A stretch of DNA of 64,000 nucleotides from an uncultured Christensenellaceae bacterium (GCA_910588015.1 CAJUOK010000007.1:8296-72295), one strand, 5' to 3'. Shown: positions 1 to 8,727, counted from the stretch's first letter. Notes: generated by a model not told the origin, from the letters alone. Numbers and translations: made by a program.

Positions 1-1660
1 TATGCCTCTCTTTAAGCAAATAAGTCTTGCTCACGCCGTTGTCAATGATATCCCAAGGCAATTCTTGGTTTTCGTCAAATCCGTCCAAGAACTTTTTATA
101 TTCCGCGCCGCTCTGCTCAAATGCCGCCATCCATTTGGCATAATCGAAATTTTCGCTCCAAGAATCAAAAACGCATCCAAGTTCATAAGCCTTGACGATT
201 GCTTTGGCAAGCGACGAATCTCCTCTTGCAAAAATTGCTTCTATTATAGACGATTCCGCTCCGTGCCAAGAATACTTAACGTTTTTTATTCGCAGATTCT
301 CGCGCATAAACGCTTGTTTTTCAAGCATTTCTTCCATAGTTATCTGCCTTTCCCACTGGAATGGCGTAAGAGGTTTTGGTATAAATACCGATGTCGATAC
401 TGAAATATTCAGCAACTTCGACGAGCCGTATTGAGCGTGCAGTTGTTTGATAAGTTTGACTATATCCACAATACCGCGCAAGTCGTCTTGCGTCTCGGTC
501 GGTAATCCCATAATAAAATACAGCTTAACGTTCTTTACGCCGTATTTCATCGCCGCCGTAAGAGAGGACAATATGTTTTCGTCGCTGATATTTTTATTTA
601 TCACGTCTCGAAGTCTCTGCGTACCCGCCTCGGGAGCAAAAGTCAAAGACGCGCCTTGTATCTCTTCGTAGATTTCCGCCTCGAAACTATCCAATCTCAA
701 CGACGGCAAAGCAACTTTGACTTTGCGTTTATCGGCTTGGACTTTTATCCTATCCACGAGCTCTTTCAAACCCGAATAATCGCTTGTGCTCAAACTCAAA
801 AGTCCCAATTCGTCATATCCCGTGCTGTCCATAAGTTCGCACGCCTGCTTAACCAACGTATCAACCGAGCGTTCTCTTATAGGTCTGTAATAAAAGCCCG
901 CTTGACAAAATCTGCAACCGTTGGCGCACCCTCTGAAGAGTTCGATAGAAGACCTGTCGTGAACTATATCGCAATTGGGAACCAAAATTTTAGTAGGATA
1001 GTATGCCTTATCCAAATCTTTGACGACTGCTCGCTTCGTGGGATTGTTCAAAGAAGGAACGTAGACTCCGTCGAGCATACTTGCTCTTTTGAGAAATTCC
1101 GCTTTGGTGATTTTTTTACGGCGACATTCCATATGCAAAAGAGTGAGCTCTTTTAAGTTCTTTTCGCCCTCGCCTATGAGCACCGCGTCAAAAAACGGAG
1201 CAAATGGCATAGGATTGACAACGCACGGACCTCCGGCTACGATAGGCGGAAACTCCTCTCCGCGCTGACTCGCATAATAAGGTATACCCATTAAATCAAG
1301 CATATAAACTATGTTGGTAAACTGAAGTTCGAACTGAACGGAAAATCCTATCAAATCAAAATCTTTTGCGTCGCGTTTTGTCTCTATGGAAAACAGCGGC
1401 AGATTGTTTTCTCTCAAAAGCTTTGCCATATCGAGGTCGGGCGCATAACAACGTTCGCATACTACGCCGTCAACGTCGTTGAGCATATGATACAATATCC
1501 TAGTGCCGACATTGCTCATACCTACTTCGTATTTATCGCTAAAACACAATAAAAATCTCTCCTCGCACGGCTTGTCCATATTAGGAAGATTATACTCTCC
1601 TCCGACGTACCTTGCGGGCTTTTGTACCTGCAATAAAATATCCTTTAGTTTATCCCACAT
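1..1660 (-). CDS. B12-binding-domain radical SAM protein, TIGR03960-like (3' end cut by window edge)
   Basis: The minus-strand frame is open from an ATG at 1660 to the window edge, about 553 codons. It reads MWDKLKDILLQVQKPARY at the start. A radical SAM cluster motif GCANGCRFCQAG (CxxxCxxC) begins near residue 245. The last visible stretch, reading IDNGVSKTYLLKE, resembles the PWDFID-GVSK region near the end of TIGR03960 proteins, so only some tens of residues should be missing. This family lies next to DUF2344, rng and rplU in Clostridia and next to a SpoIVFB-type protease upstream, as here. Its reaction is not established. The ribosome site is weak, and a perfect hairpin lies just upstream of the start. 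Confidence 0.85.
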   Translation of the reverse strand, partial: MWDKLKDILLQVQKPARYVGGEYNLPNMDKPCEERFLLCFSDKYEVGMSNVGTRILYHMLNDVDGVVCERCYAPDLDMAKLLRENNLPLFSIETKRDAKDFDLIGFSVQFELQFTNIVYMLDLMGIPYYASQRGEEFPPIVAGGPCVVNPMPFAPFFDAVLIGEGEKNLKELTLLHMECRRKKITKAEFLKRASMLDGVYVPSLNNPTKRAVVKDLDKAYYPTKILVPNCDIVHDRSSIELFRGCANGCRFCQAGFYYRPIRERSVDTLVKQACELMDSTGYDELGLLSLSTSDYSGLKELVDRIKVQADKRKVKVALPSLRLDSFEAEIYEEIQGASLTFAPEAGTQRLRDVINKNISDENILSSLTAAMKYGVKNVKLYFIMGLPTETQDDLRGIVDIVKLIKQLHAQYGSSKLLNISVSTSVFIPKPLTPFQWERQITMEEMLEKQAFMRENLRIKNVKYSWHGAESSIIEAIFARGDSSLAKAIVKAYELGCVFDSWSENFDYAKWMAAFEQSGAEYKKFLDGFDENQELPWDIIDNGVSKTYLLKERH

Positions 1661-1673
1661 ATATAACTGCCGC

Positions 1674-1694
1674 GACTTTGCTTTTTGCAAAGTC
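1674..1694 (-). other. Hairpin upstream of the radical SAM start
   Basis: GACTTTGC / GCAAAGTC forms a perfect 8-bp stem with a five-base loop, 13 bases before the ATG at 1660. There is no T-tract after it on the minus strand, so it does not look like a terminator for the ROK gene upstream. It could limit ribosome access. A hairpin with the same core CTTTTTGCAAAG lies at 11728-11745 before the transketolase genes. Confidence 0.5.
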
Positions 1695-1764
1695 ATTCAA
1701 AATTTATTATCGTATTATTTTAATTCGTCAAAGCTCCCTGTCTCAAAGAGCTGTCGCTATGTCC

Positions 1765-2703
1765 TTACATTACAAGAGCCGCCGCGCCCATATATCCCGC
1801 GTCGTTGCCCAAGCTTGCGACAACAACGTCGACGTAAGGATAAAAGCCGTTGTTGTCAATATATTCGTTGAGCATTTTTTTGACGGGCAAAATCAACTCG
1901 GCTCCTTCGTTGGCGATTCCGCCGCCTAGCACAAACGCCTGCGGATGAAGAATATTAGTCAAGCCTATGATGCCGTAAACGACGTATTTAATATACTTTT
2001 CAACGACGGCTTTTGCAACTGCGTCTCCTTCTCGCGCCGCTATAAATGCCGATTTGCCGCTAACTCCGTCTTTGCAAATTTTTGCAAGCAAAGAATCCTT
2101 ATGTTTTTCAATTGCCTCTTTTGTCTGCGCTACAAAAGCCTTTGCTGATATAAATTCTTCCCAGCACCCTTTATTGCCGCAAGCGCATTTGTCACCCTCG
2201 ACCTGTATGCCCATATGTCCCGCTTCCGCTCCCGCGCAACCAAGACCTTCAAATAGCTTGCCGTCGATTATAATTCCCGAGCCCACTCCAGTGCCAAGCG
2301 TGATAAAAACAATGTTTTTAAAGTTTTTTCCGCTTCCGAATCTCTGTTCTCCCAATGCCGCGCAATTTGCGTCATTGCACACCTTGCACGTCTTTCCTGT
2401 CAAATTTCTGACGTCTCCCGCTAGGTCTACGCCCTTCCAATTGAGGTTGGAGCACGACATCACAAGTCCCGCGCGCGAATTGACGATGCCCGGCACGCCT
2501 ATGCCGATGCCGCTGAGTTCTTTCATATCAAATCCGGCTTCTTGACACATATATCCTATATTGCTTATCATTTCCAGCAATATCGCGTCATAACCTCTCT
2601 CCATCTGCGTCTTGTAAGTCATCGAAGACAACACGTTGCCGAAATCGTCTACTATGCCCATTTTCGTATTCTTTCCGCCGATATCCACTCCCGCGTAATA
2701 CAT
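1765..2703 (-). CDS. ROK family sugar kinase (glucokinase-like)
   Basis: The 312-residue protein opens with the ATP-binding motif DIGGKNTKMGIVD. It carries the ROK signature around residues 130-180, including GTGVGSGIIIDGK and the zinc-binding cluster CACGNKGCWEEF. Length is normal for a single-domain ROK kinase with no DNA-binding N-terminus, so an enzyme is more likely than a repressor. Bacterial members with this layout usually phosphorylate glucose; substrate is inferred only. The ATG at 2703 has a strong site (GGAGGAGTGT). It is transcribed from its own promoter at 2746-2774. Confidence 0.88.
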   Translation of the reverse strand: MYYAGVDIGGKNTKMGIVDDFGNVLSSMTYKTQMERGYDAILLEMISNIGYMCQEAGFDMKELSGIGIGVPGIVNSRAGLVMSCSNLNWKGVDLAGDVRNLTGKTCKVCNDANCAALGEQRFGSGKNFKNIVFITLGTGVGSGIIIDGKLFEGLGCAGAEAGHMGIQVEGDKCACGNKGCWEEFISAKAFVAQTKEAIEKHKDSLLAKICKDGVSGKSAFIAAREGDAVAKAVVEKYIKYVVYGIIGLTNILHPQAFVLGGGIANEGAELILPVKKMLNEYIDNNGFYPYVDVVVASLGNDAGYMGAAALVM

Positions 2704-2745
2704 ACACTCCTCCGTATGCCTTATAAAAAATCCTTTTGTTTTTCT

Positions 2746-2774
2746 ATTATAGCAAAAATACCTCGCCTTTGCAA
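2746..2774 (-). promoter_or_regulatory. Promoter of the ROK kinase gene
   Basis: On the minus strand: TTGCAA, 17-base spacer, TATAAT, with the extended -10 form TGCTATAAT. The start of transcription would be about 36 bases before the ATG. The -35 box lies inside the terminator hairpin of the preceding operon. Confidence 0.7.
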
Positions 2775-2781
2775 GGTATTT
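2756..2781 (-). terminator. Terminator after the min/spoIVFB-type operon
   Basis: AAATACCT pairs with AGGTATTT around a ten-base loop on the minus strand, followed by TTGCTATAATAG. It lies 56 bases after the M50 protease stop and overlaps the ROK promoter. Confidence 0.55.
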
Positions 2782-2836
2782 GAGAAAAATGCAATATCAG
2801 ACTATATAAATCTCATTATAGTATTTGTTGATAATA

Positions 2837-3673
2837 TCAAGAATTGAAATCTTGCAGCGCTTCGACTGCCGTCACGCTCAATTCGTGAGACAAACAAAGT
2901 TTTTCGAGCGTTCTCTCCTCAAGTTCACATACCCTGTCGCCTTTTGAATCGACAAGAATGAATCTGCAAATCTTGTCTTTACCCAAAAAACGTAAAAACT
3001 TAAATAGTTGACTGTCTTGCGCAATATAAATGATTTCTTCGTTTAAACCGTGCGTATAATCCTTTAAAAACGGACGACTGTTTGCCAAATGGAAATAACT
3101 TTGACTCTTGCCGGTAAATACTCCGCTCAATATCAAAAACAACCCGAATATCGGCAAAGTAATGTTAAGAGTGAAAAATACCCCAACTATTCCGCCTACA
3201 AACATAACAGCTCCCGCCACTACGGTAAACCATTTCAATATTTTGACGGCGCGCGTCTTTTTTTTCACCAATGAGATTACGACTCGACTGCCGTCGAGCG
3301 GGTATAACGGCAAAAGATTGACAAGTCCCAAAGAAAGGTTCGCCATACATAAATCGCGCGTATAAGCGTATACGTCGGGTAATAGCCACCAAAGCGCTAC
3401 GGTAAAAGTTGCGACGGTCAAATTGAAAAGAGGCGCGGACAACGCAATCAATATGTTATCCGAATCGTTGTAGTCATCGCCGCATTCTAGCGAACCTCCG
3501 TAAGGCATTATCGTAATTACGCCCATACCGTAGCCGCGAAGTTTCGCCATTCGATTATGCGCCACTTCGTGAGCAACGATACTTATCAAATATCCGCACA
3601 GCAGCTCGAATTGTCCCAATACGAGAAATACTCCCGCAAGCAGAAAAAAGAGCGGATGCAGTTTGATTTTCAC
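2837..3673 (-). CDS. M50 site-2 protease, SpoIVFB-like
   Basis: A 278-residue membrane protein with the zinc motif HEVAH (HExxH) near residue 36 in the second hydrophobic segment, and NLLPLYPLDG (NxxPxxPLDG), the second metal-ligand motif of S2P proteases, near residue 120. The C-terminal third after the membrane segments is soluble and may be CBS-like. SpoIVFB itself cleaves pro-sigma-K during sporulation, and this gene sits in the spoIVFB place between minD/minE and the TIGR03960 gene. A role in sporulation is inferred from family and place only. The start is GTG at 3673, three bases after the preceding stop, so translation is probably coupled. Confidence 0.85.
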   Translation of the reverse strand: MKIKLHPLFFLLAGVFLVLGQFELLCGYLISIVAHEVAHNRMAKLRGYGMGVITIMPYGGSLECGDDYNDSDNILIALSAPLFNLTVATFTVALWWLLPDVYAYTRDLCMANLSLGLVNLLPLYPLDGSRVVISLVKKKTRAVKILKWFTVVAGAVMFVGGIVGVFFTLNITLPIFGLFLILSGVFTGKSQSYFHLANSRPFLKDYTHGLNEEIIYIAQDSQLFKFLRFLGKDKICRFILVDSKGDRVCELEERTLEKLCLSHELSVTAVEALQDFNS

Positions 3674-3676
3674 GAA

Positions 3677-3862
3677 TTAAAAGCCCATCTCAATGATACG
3701 CGAAATCAAAACTCCGCAGCTTATGCCAACGCAGATAAGCGCCTGAACGATAAATACGTCCAAAGCATTGACTTTTTTCTTTTTGGGCGCAGCCTTTGCG
3801 CGAGTGATATTTTGGTTGGGGAAACTTACGCTTTCCGTAATTTTACAATCGTCGTATTTCAT
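3677..3862 (-). CDS. 61-residue single-pass membrane protein in the spoIVFA position
   Basis: It encodes a basic N-terminus (KAAPKKKK) followed by one hydrophobic segment at about residues 34-55. It has a good ribosome site (TAGGAGTTTGTT before ATG) and ends three bases before the SpoIVFB-like gene. In related Clostridia the gene here is spoIVFA, with an N-terminal anchor and a C-terminal LytM/M23 domain. Only a cytosolic tail and anchor are seen, with no peptidase domain. It may be a shrunken SpoIVFA-like partner or an unrelated small protein; homology is not shown. Confidence 0.6.
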   Translation of the reverse strand: MKYDDCKITESVSFPNQNITRAKAAPKKKKVNALDVFIVQALICVGISCGVLISRIIEMGF

Positions 3863-3934
3863 AACAAACTCCTATACATATGATAGTATAGCTTATTTGC
3901 TTTGTTTGGCGAATATGACAATTATTTTAAATTT

Positions 3935-4174
3935 TTAAATCGTGTTTGGCGCGTTGATATTATCCGCCTTTGCGGAGATGTTTATTTGGTATTGACTGCC
4001 GTCCACTATATCGATATTTATATTGACGTCGCCGCATAGACTCATATAACAGCCCAGTAAAAGTTTTATATCGCTCTCAAGGGCTTTAATCAAGCCTTCG
4101 TAGGCATTAATTTTGTCCTGCATAAGCACCTTTTTAAGGCGCTTTTCCATCATCTTGCTTTCATTCATAATCAT
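3935..4174 (-). CDS. minE: Cell division topological factor MinE
   Basis: 79 residues. The pattern of the anti-MinCD helix (RLKKVLMQDK) followed by the topological-specificity domain (LIKALESDIKLLLGCYMSL, then VNINIDIVDG) fits MinE. The N-terminal membrane-targeting stretch is short. MinE stimulates MinD ATPase and drives pole-to-pole oscillation that keeps the division ring at midcell. The start overlaps the minD stop by four bases, so the two are translationally coupled. Confidence 0.85.
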   Translation of the reverse strand: MIMNESKMMEKRLKKVLMQDKINAYEGLIKALESDIKLLLGCYMSLCGDVNINIDIVDGSQYQINISAKADNINAPNTI

Positions 4175-4959
4175 CTACCCGACACTAGCCTTTTTATTTT
4201 GCCGAATATTCCTCGGTATCCTTTGGTTACGTCATATAACTTAAAGGTATTGTTCAAAATATTGCCTGCAATAACGTCTATGGCGTCGCGCGAAGAAGAC
4301 GTGTTCATACCTATTCGTCCCAGTTGCGAATACACCGTGATTACGTCGTCTTCAGGCACGACTCCAATCAACGGACAACGCAAAAGCTTGGATATTTCTC
4401 CCCCGCCCATCATCTTGCCGGAAACGACAAAATCGCCGCGTATTCTATTGACAATAAGATTAATAGAATTCAGTTTATAACTTCGAAGCAATCCAAGCAC
4501 TTTGTCGCAATCTCTTATCGCCGGTATGTGAGGAGTCGTCACAACTATCGCCTCGTCAGAACAGCTGACCGCTCTGTGAAATCCCGCGTCAATGCCTGCG
4601 GGACAGTCGATTAATATAAAATCGAACATTTCCTCTATTCGGGAAATCAAATTGGAAAAGGACGACGCCGTTAGCTTTTCACTGCTGTAAGCGTGAGCCG
4701 ACGGCAACAAATACAACCCAAGCCCGTCTTCTTGCAACAACGCTTGATTGATATGACATTTGTTGTCGATGACGTCCGCCATATCGTAAATCACGCGATT
4801 TTCCATTCCCATAACAACGTCAAGATTATTGAGTCCCACGTCTCCGTCAATCATAAGAACGCTCTTGCCTTTTGCCGCAAGACATATCCCGAGACTTGCA
4901 AGAACGCTTGTCTTGCCTACCCCACCTTTCCCCGAGGTCACAACTATCTTTCTCGCCAT
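4171..4959 (-). CDS. minD: Septum site-determining ATPase MinD
   Basis: 262 residues from the ATG at 4959, chosen because AAGGAGAATAAT precedes it and the protein then begins MARKIVVTSGKGGVGKT. The deviant Walker A motif is at residues 10-17. LIDCPAGID is the second conserved region. The C-terminus ends in a basic amphipathic stretch (IFGKIKRLVSGR) typical of the membrane-targeting helix. A longer frame upstream starts within AT-rich leader and is not credible. The usual upstream partner minC is absent; the next gene upstream is an unrelated PLD-like gene 133 bases away. Confidence 0.93.
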   Translation of the reverse strand: MARKIVVTSGKGGVGKTSVLASLGICLAAKGKSVLMIDGDVGLNNLDVVMGMENRVIYDMADVIDNKCHINQALLQEDGLGLYLLPSAHAYSSEKLTASSFSNLISRIEEMFDFILIDCPAGIDAGFHRAVSCSDEAIVVTTPHIPAIRDCDKVLGLLRSYKLNSINLIVNRIRGDFVVSGKMMGGGEISKLLRCPLIGVVPEDDVITVYSQLGRIGMNTSSSRDAIDVIAGNILNNTFKLYDVTKGYRGIFGKIKRLVSGR

Positions 4960-5092
4960 ATTATTCTCCTTCCAGAGCATTATAAAGTAATTCTTTTGGA
5001 AAATAATAAAAAATTTTGTCGAGTAAAAACTGTTATTGTCGAAGATAATCACAATAACAAAATTTATACCGTATATTTTATTTATGAAATGT

Positions 5093-5815
5093 TTACGAGC
5101 CGATTCTCCACTCCGGTTCTACCCAATCGCTTTCCCAATCAAGCTGTTCGGACAACGCGGCAATTTGTCCAAATTCGTTATAGTATGCCGTCGCTATATC
5201 CGAATCCTCAATATATAATGCGTTTTCAAAAGACAATCCTGCATTTTTAGTAAAATTATATGAACCTGTCCAAACCGCTTTTGGGACTATGATGTCACAG
5301 TTAACTTCGTCAAAGATAACTCCATTACTTACGTTGCAAAAAATCAAAAATTTGTTATGCATTCTTGGAAATGCCGATTTCTTCTCTCTATTATGGTTGC
5401 CCACGCATCTTACCGGAGCTACGCTTAAATCTGTTGCATAAGAAAATGAATTCATAATATTATTGAAATTAAACCGACAATAATCAAACTTTAACTTGTT
5501 ATAAGCGTTTCTCAATTGTCTGCGCCACTTTTCTCCGCCGCGTTCGTTTATATCCGGTCTTAAAAAATCTTCCTTTTGTACTATAATCGCGGTTTGTTTA
5601 TGCGATAAAGCCTCAATAATTTCAAAATCCGTCAGCCAAGCGACGCACCCCAGAATAACGTCGTATCGATTGATTTTTTCAATCAATTTATTTTTTATGT
5701 TTTTAAAATAAACGTGAATAGATTCTTTATCTAATGAATAGTTTTTGAGAATATCCGATTCGTCATAATTATCGTTTGGAATAGAAATATTGTTAAGGTT
5801 AATTTTATTATTCAT
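5093..5815 (-). CDS. Phospholipase D-like domain protein
   Basis: 240 residues. A single HKD-type half is visible in the C-terminal third: MHNKFLIF, then WTGSYNFTKNAGLSFENAL about 40 residues on, the arrangement of PLD-superfamily nucleases and phosphodiesterases that act as dimers. The first 70 residues show no known domain. Substrate is unknown. The gene is a solitary unit with its own promoter, and its -10 box ends seven bases before the ATG, so the mRNA is probably leaderless. It lies just outside the tRNA-Ser-bracketed island and may be accessory. Confidence 0.72.
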   Translation of the reverse strand: MNNKINLNNISIPNDNYDESDILKNYSLDKESIHVYFKNIKNKLIEKINRYDVILGCVAWLTDFEIIEALSHKQTAIIVQKEDFLRPDINERGGEKWRRQLRNAYNKLKFDYCRFNFNNIMNSFSYATDLSVAPVRCVGNHNREKKSAFPRMHNKFLIFCNVSNGVIFDEVNCDIIVPKAVWTGSYNFTKNAGLSFENALYIEDSDIATAYYNEFGQIAALSEQLDWESDWVEPEWRIGS

Positions 5816-5822
5816 AGTATAT

Positions 5823-5851
5823 ATTATACTTTAATTAAATATTAATTTCAA
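5823..5851 (-). promoter_or_regulatory. Promoter, probable leaderless start (PLD-like gene)
   Basis: TTGAAA, 17-base spacer, TATAAT on the minus strand. The -10 box is followed by seven bases and then the ATG at 5815. No Shine-Dalgarno sequence lies between them. Confidence 0.75.
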
Positions 5852-5938
5852 TAGTTTATTTAATAAATTTATTTTCTAAGTTCATAAAGTCATTATTATC
5901 AATCTGTATATCTATAATTAAAAAATAGAATATCGAGA

Positions 5939-6018
5939 AACAGAAAAAGTGAGATATCCTCATCTCATTTTCTGTTACTCGCCTAAAAGCGACTTCTTGG
6001 CTATGGCGAGGGATTGCA
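5939..6018. repeat. Repeat copy A: terminator hairpin plus tRNA-Ser 3'-end remnant
   Basis: Bases 5978-6008 are identical (31 of 31) to 9795-9825 next to tRNA-Ser. The hairpin at 5939-5976 matches the one at 9757-9793, with an outer pair changed on both sides (AACAG/CTGTT against AATAG/CTATT), so pairing is conserved. On the minus strand bases 6003-6018 read as GGTTGCAATCCCTC then GCCA, close to the tRNA-Ser T-arm and CCA end with the acceptor strand lost. Confidence 0.75.
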
Positions 6019-6047
6019 ACCTAAAAAGAATTTTTCAACCACTCTTT

Positions 6048-6590
6048 TTACAATATGGCATATTGATAAGTGTTTTCGTATTTCGGCGTTCCGTCCGGAT
6101 TATTAACGAAGGAAACAAATTCCATAAAAAGTCCTTCTCGTCGCATACCGAGTTTTTCGCACAGTTTTTGGCAAGGTATATTGTAATCTTCCGTAAAAAT
6201 ATATATTCTGCGAACGGAATTTTCCTTAAAAAGAAAATCAAAAAAAGCCGCAACTGCTTCGTAGGCATAGCCTTGCTTTTGGAATTTTTCGTTGAGCATC
6301 CAACAGGGACTAAGCGTATCTTTTTCGCGTTCATCGACACAAGCGAAAACTTCGCCTATTACTTTCCCCGTGTCTTTCAGGCATATTGCAAAATAGATTT
6401 CCGATTTTACATTGTCAATGCGTTCTTGGATGACCTTTTCCGCTTCTTGCATATTATGTATTTTCATATCTTTAAAACAATTAATAGTAGGCTCAGCCAA
6501 ATATTCATACAAATCGGCAACGTCATCTAAATTGAACTGGCGTAATATTAATCTTTGTGTTTCGATTGTGTTTTTCATTGTTATTTCCAT
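6048..6590 (-). CDS. GNAT N-acetyltransferase, RimJ/RimL type
   Basis: 180 residues with the layout of the GNAT_3 family. It opens TIETQRLILRQFNLDDV. The acetyl-CoA region is AVAAFFDFLFKENSVRRI with GQAYE-like KQGYAYE before it, followed by CQKLCEKLGMRREG, the usual motif B. Substrate cannot be told; members acetylate ribosomal protein N-termini or small molecules. The ATG at 6590 is chosen because a TATAAT box ends six bases before it. An internal ATG at 6578 is the alternative. It is the first gene inside the repeat-bracketed island. Confidence 0.82.
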   Translation of the reverse strand: MEITMKNTIETQRLILRQFNLDDVADLYEYLAEPTINCFKDMKIHNMQEAEKVIQERIDNVKSEIYFAICLKDTGKVIGEVFACVDEREKDTLSPCWMLNEKFQKQGYAYEAVAAFFDFLFKENSVRRIYIFTEDYNIPCQKLCEKLGMRREGLFMEFVSFVNNPDGTPKYENTYQYAIL

Positions 6591-6596
6591 AAATGA

Positions 6597-6625
6597 ATTA
6601 TACTTTACAAACTTTCACGTGATTA
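6597..6625 (-). promoter_or_regulatory. Promoter, probable leaderless start (GNAT gene)
   Basis: TATAAT ends six bases before the ATG at 6590. The -35 box at 17 bases is weak (TAATCA). No Shine-Dalgarno can fit. Confidence 0.6.
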
Positions 6626-6785
6626 CCCTCGCGAACCGTTCTAAAACAGTATGGCTCTCTTTAAATAGCGCAGTAAGATATTTTGCGGAATATACGGCGA
6701 CTAATTACCGCGCTCGGGGAACGCCCACACCGTATTTAGTTTGAGTTCAAAATTTTCGTGTTGTAACGAAATTTGTTTCGGCATA

Positions 6786-7646
6786 TCAATCAAACAACCT
6801 TTCGATTATACCGTTTTTCAAATCGGCAATACAATACATATTATCTAAAACGTCAAAGGCTTCTTCTAAATTATGACGAGCCGATTTCCACCCTAAACCG
6901 TCAGTAAACCACACAAAAGCAAATCCGTCAATATCTTTTGCTTCTAATGCAATTGTTTTATAACTGCGTGCAGTTTCATTCAATTTCGATCCGCCGCCTG
7001 TATAAAAATTCGTTTCAATGCCGTAGACTGTTTTGCCTTTTTTAACAACAAAATCAAAACGTTTTTCTGCTTTGCCTTGATTTGAAATGCCAGACAAATC
7101 GATATTCCATTTCTTTTCAATCGTAGATAGTTTCATTTCCTTAAAATAGGTATCCCCTTTAACAAGTCCGGCTTTTATGAGATAATCTTCCACAAGACTT
7201 TCCATTAAATGACCTCCACGATTTTTACGCCCGTTACTATCAAGCCCAACTTCTACACCCATAACATAGTCGACAAGATTATTGATAATGTGATTAGCGA
7301 TTAAATCAAACAAACCTGTCTTTTGCATAAACATTATGTATTCTTTCGTAGTATAGTTAAGCTTGTTAAAGTTGAAAAGATATTCGCCGTCTCCGTCGAT
7401 AGCATAAATTTCACGACCGCGAACAGCGAGCAAAATAGGAATACACTTCAATACTTGCGGATAATCTTTTATCAATTTATCAAAATCGCGTTCGATATTT
7501 TTCGATCCTATAAGCGAGTTGAGTATATTCAATTCGACTTTTATTTTTTCGATATTGCCGTAAACTTTTTCAAAATCAGCATAGTAACCGTAATCGCAAA
7601 TGCTCGACTTGAAAGTTTTAAGCCATTCGTTAAAGTTTCTTTTCAT
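6786..7646 (-). CDS. DpnII/MboI-type restriction endonuclease (GATC)
   Basis: 286 residues, the normal DpnII length. The C-terminal catalytic part has KRFDFVVKKGKTVYGIETNF, a PD-(D/E)xK-like core with Asp and Glu spaced as in DpnII, followed by GGGSKLNETARSYK and GFAFVWFTDGLGWKSARHNL, signatures of the family. It cuts unmethylated GATC. It follows the Dam-type methylase by 13 bases on the same strand, so modification is made first from one transcript. Confidence 0.93.
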   Translation of the reverse strand: MKRNFNEWLKTFKSSICDYGYYADFEKVYGNIEKIKVELNILNSLIGSKNIERDFDKLIKDYPQVLKCIPILLAVRGREIYAIDGDGEYLFNFNKLNYTTKEYIMFMQKTGLFDLIANHIINNLVDYVMGVEVGLDSNGRKNRGGHLMESLVEDYLIKAGLVKGDTYFKEMKLSTIEKKWNIDLSGISNQGKAEKRFDFVVKKGKTVYGIETNFYTGGGSKLNETARSYKTIALEAKDIDGFAFVWFTDGLGWKSARHNLEEAFDVLDNMYCIADLKNGIIERLFD

Positions 7647-7659
7647 CGGTTGGTTCTCC

Positions 7660-8727
7660 TTAATTAGATATAAGCAGCTCGTTTATCTTTCCTCGACTGT
7701 CGGCTTTACTGTTAATCATACGGGTTGCCACTACGCGTTTAATTTGATATGCCTTATAGAGTTCGTCAAAGAATGAATCTTCGGGATTAATGTTTTTTGG
7801 ATCGGAATTGCTTAAAACAATCTTTGCGCCGCTCACATTTATTTCGTCAATAAATCTTGCAAGCCTTATTTGTTCGTTATCATCAAATTTATCGGAATTA
7901 TATGATGTAAACGCCGATGTTTCCGAAAGAGGACGATACGGAGGATCGAGATAAACAAACGTGCTCTTATCTATAAACTGTTTTGAAAGCGAATAATCGC
8001 CGCAAACAATTGTCACATTTTGCAAAACCTTATTTATATTGCGCAAATTTTCTTCGTCGCAAATCATAGGGTTATTATATGCCCCCATAGGCACATTAAA
8101 TTGACCTTTGCGGTTGACGCGGTAAAGTCCGTTAAAGCAAGTTTTATTCAAAAAGATAAAATGCGCCGCTTTCTTTATAGCCGTTGACTCACATAATTTC
8201 TCACTATTGAATTTATTTCTAATTTTATAGTAATATAGCTTTCTGTCATTTGCCTTCATAGACAAATAAATTAATTGCATATTTTGCAACTCTTCAATAA
8301 TATTATCCACATTATTTTTGATTACTTGATAGGCGTTTATAAGTTCTGCGTTTATGTCGCTTATATATACTTCCTTAAAATTGTATTTTGAAAGAATGTA
8401 AAAAAATAAAGCTCCTCCTCCAACCATAGGTTCGCAATACTTAGTTAAAACTTTTTCGCCGTAAATCGGCAACATTTTTTCAAGTTCGCCTATTAGTTGA
8501 CTTTTACCGCCAACCCATTTGACAAACGGCTTTAAAGATTTAGTATGTTGTTTCTCGTATCGCGCAGTACGTTTGTCAATAGGTTTTTCAGCGGCACTCG
8601 GAATAATCCACATATTGCCGACCATCATAGCCCCATCAATTCTATGCTCACTGCATAAAACCGAAACTCGCCTTTGAGATATATTCCACTTCTCCGCCGC
8701 TTCTTTTGCCGACATAAAACTTAACAC
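7660..8727 (-). CDS. Dam-type DNA adenine methylase with N-terminal helix-turn-helix domain
   Basis: 355 residues. Residues 1-55 (SAKEAAEKWNISQRRVSVLC) form an excisionase/MerR-like helix-turn-helix, then a basic linker leads to the methylase: FVKWVGGKSQL (AdoMet motif) near residue 68 and YLDPPYRPLSETSAF (DPPY motif) near residue 256. It methylates adenine in GATC and protects against the DpnII-like enzyme encoded next. The GTG start at 8727 has AGAGGG eight bases upstream. The extra DNA-binding domain could let it control its own promoter; that is inference. Confidence 0.92.
   Translation of the reverse strand: MLSFMSAKEAAEKWNISQRRVSVLCSEHRIDGAMMVGNMWIIPSAAEKPIDKRTARYEKQHTKSLKPFVKWVGGKSQLIGELEKMLPIYGEKVLTKYCEPMVGGGALFFYILSKYNFKEVYISDINAELINAYQVIKNNVDNIIEELQNMQLIYLSMKANDRKLYYYKIRNKFNSEKLCESTAIKKAAHFIFLNKTCFNGLYRVNRKGQFNVPMGAYNNPMICDEENLRNINKVLQNVTIVCGDYSLSKQFIDKSTFVYLDPPYRPLSETSAFTSYNSDKFDDNEQIRLARFIDEINVSGAKIVLSNSDPKNINPEDSFFDELYKAYQIKRVVATRMINSKADSRGKINELLISN

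Noticed and set aside
4960..5052. Longer N-terminus for MinD
   Set aside because: The added residues come from AT-rich leader; the MARKIVVTSGKGG start has an ideal ribosome site.
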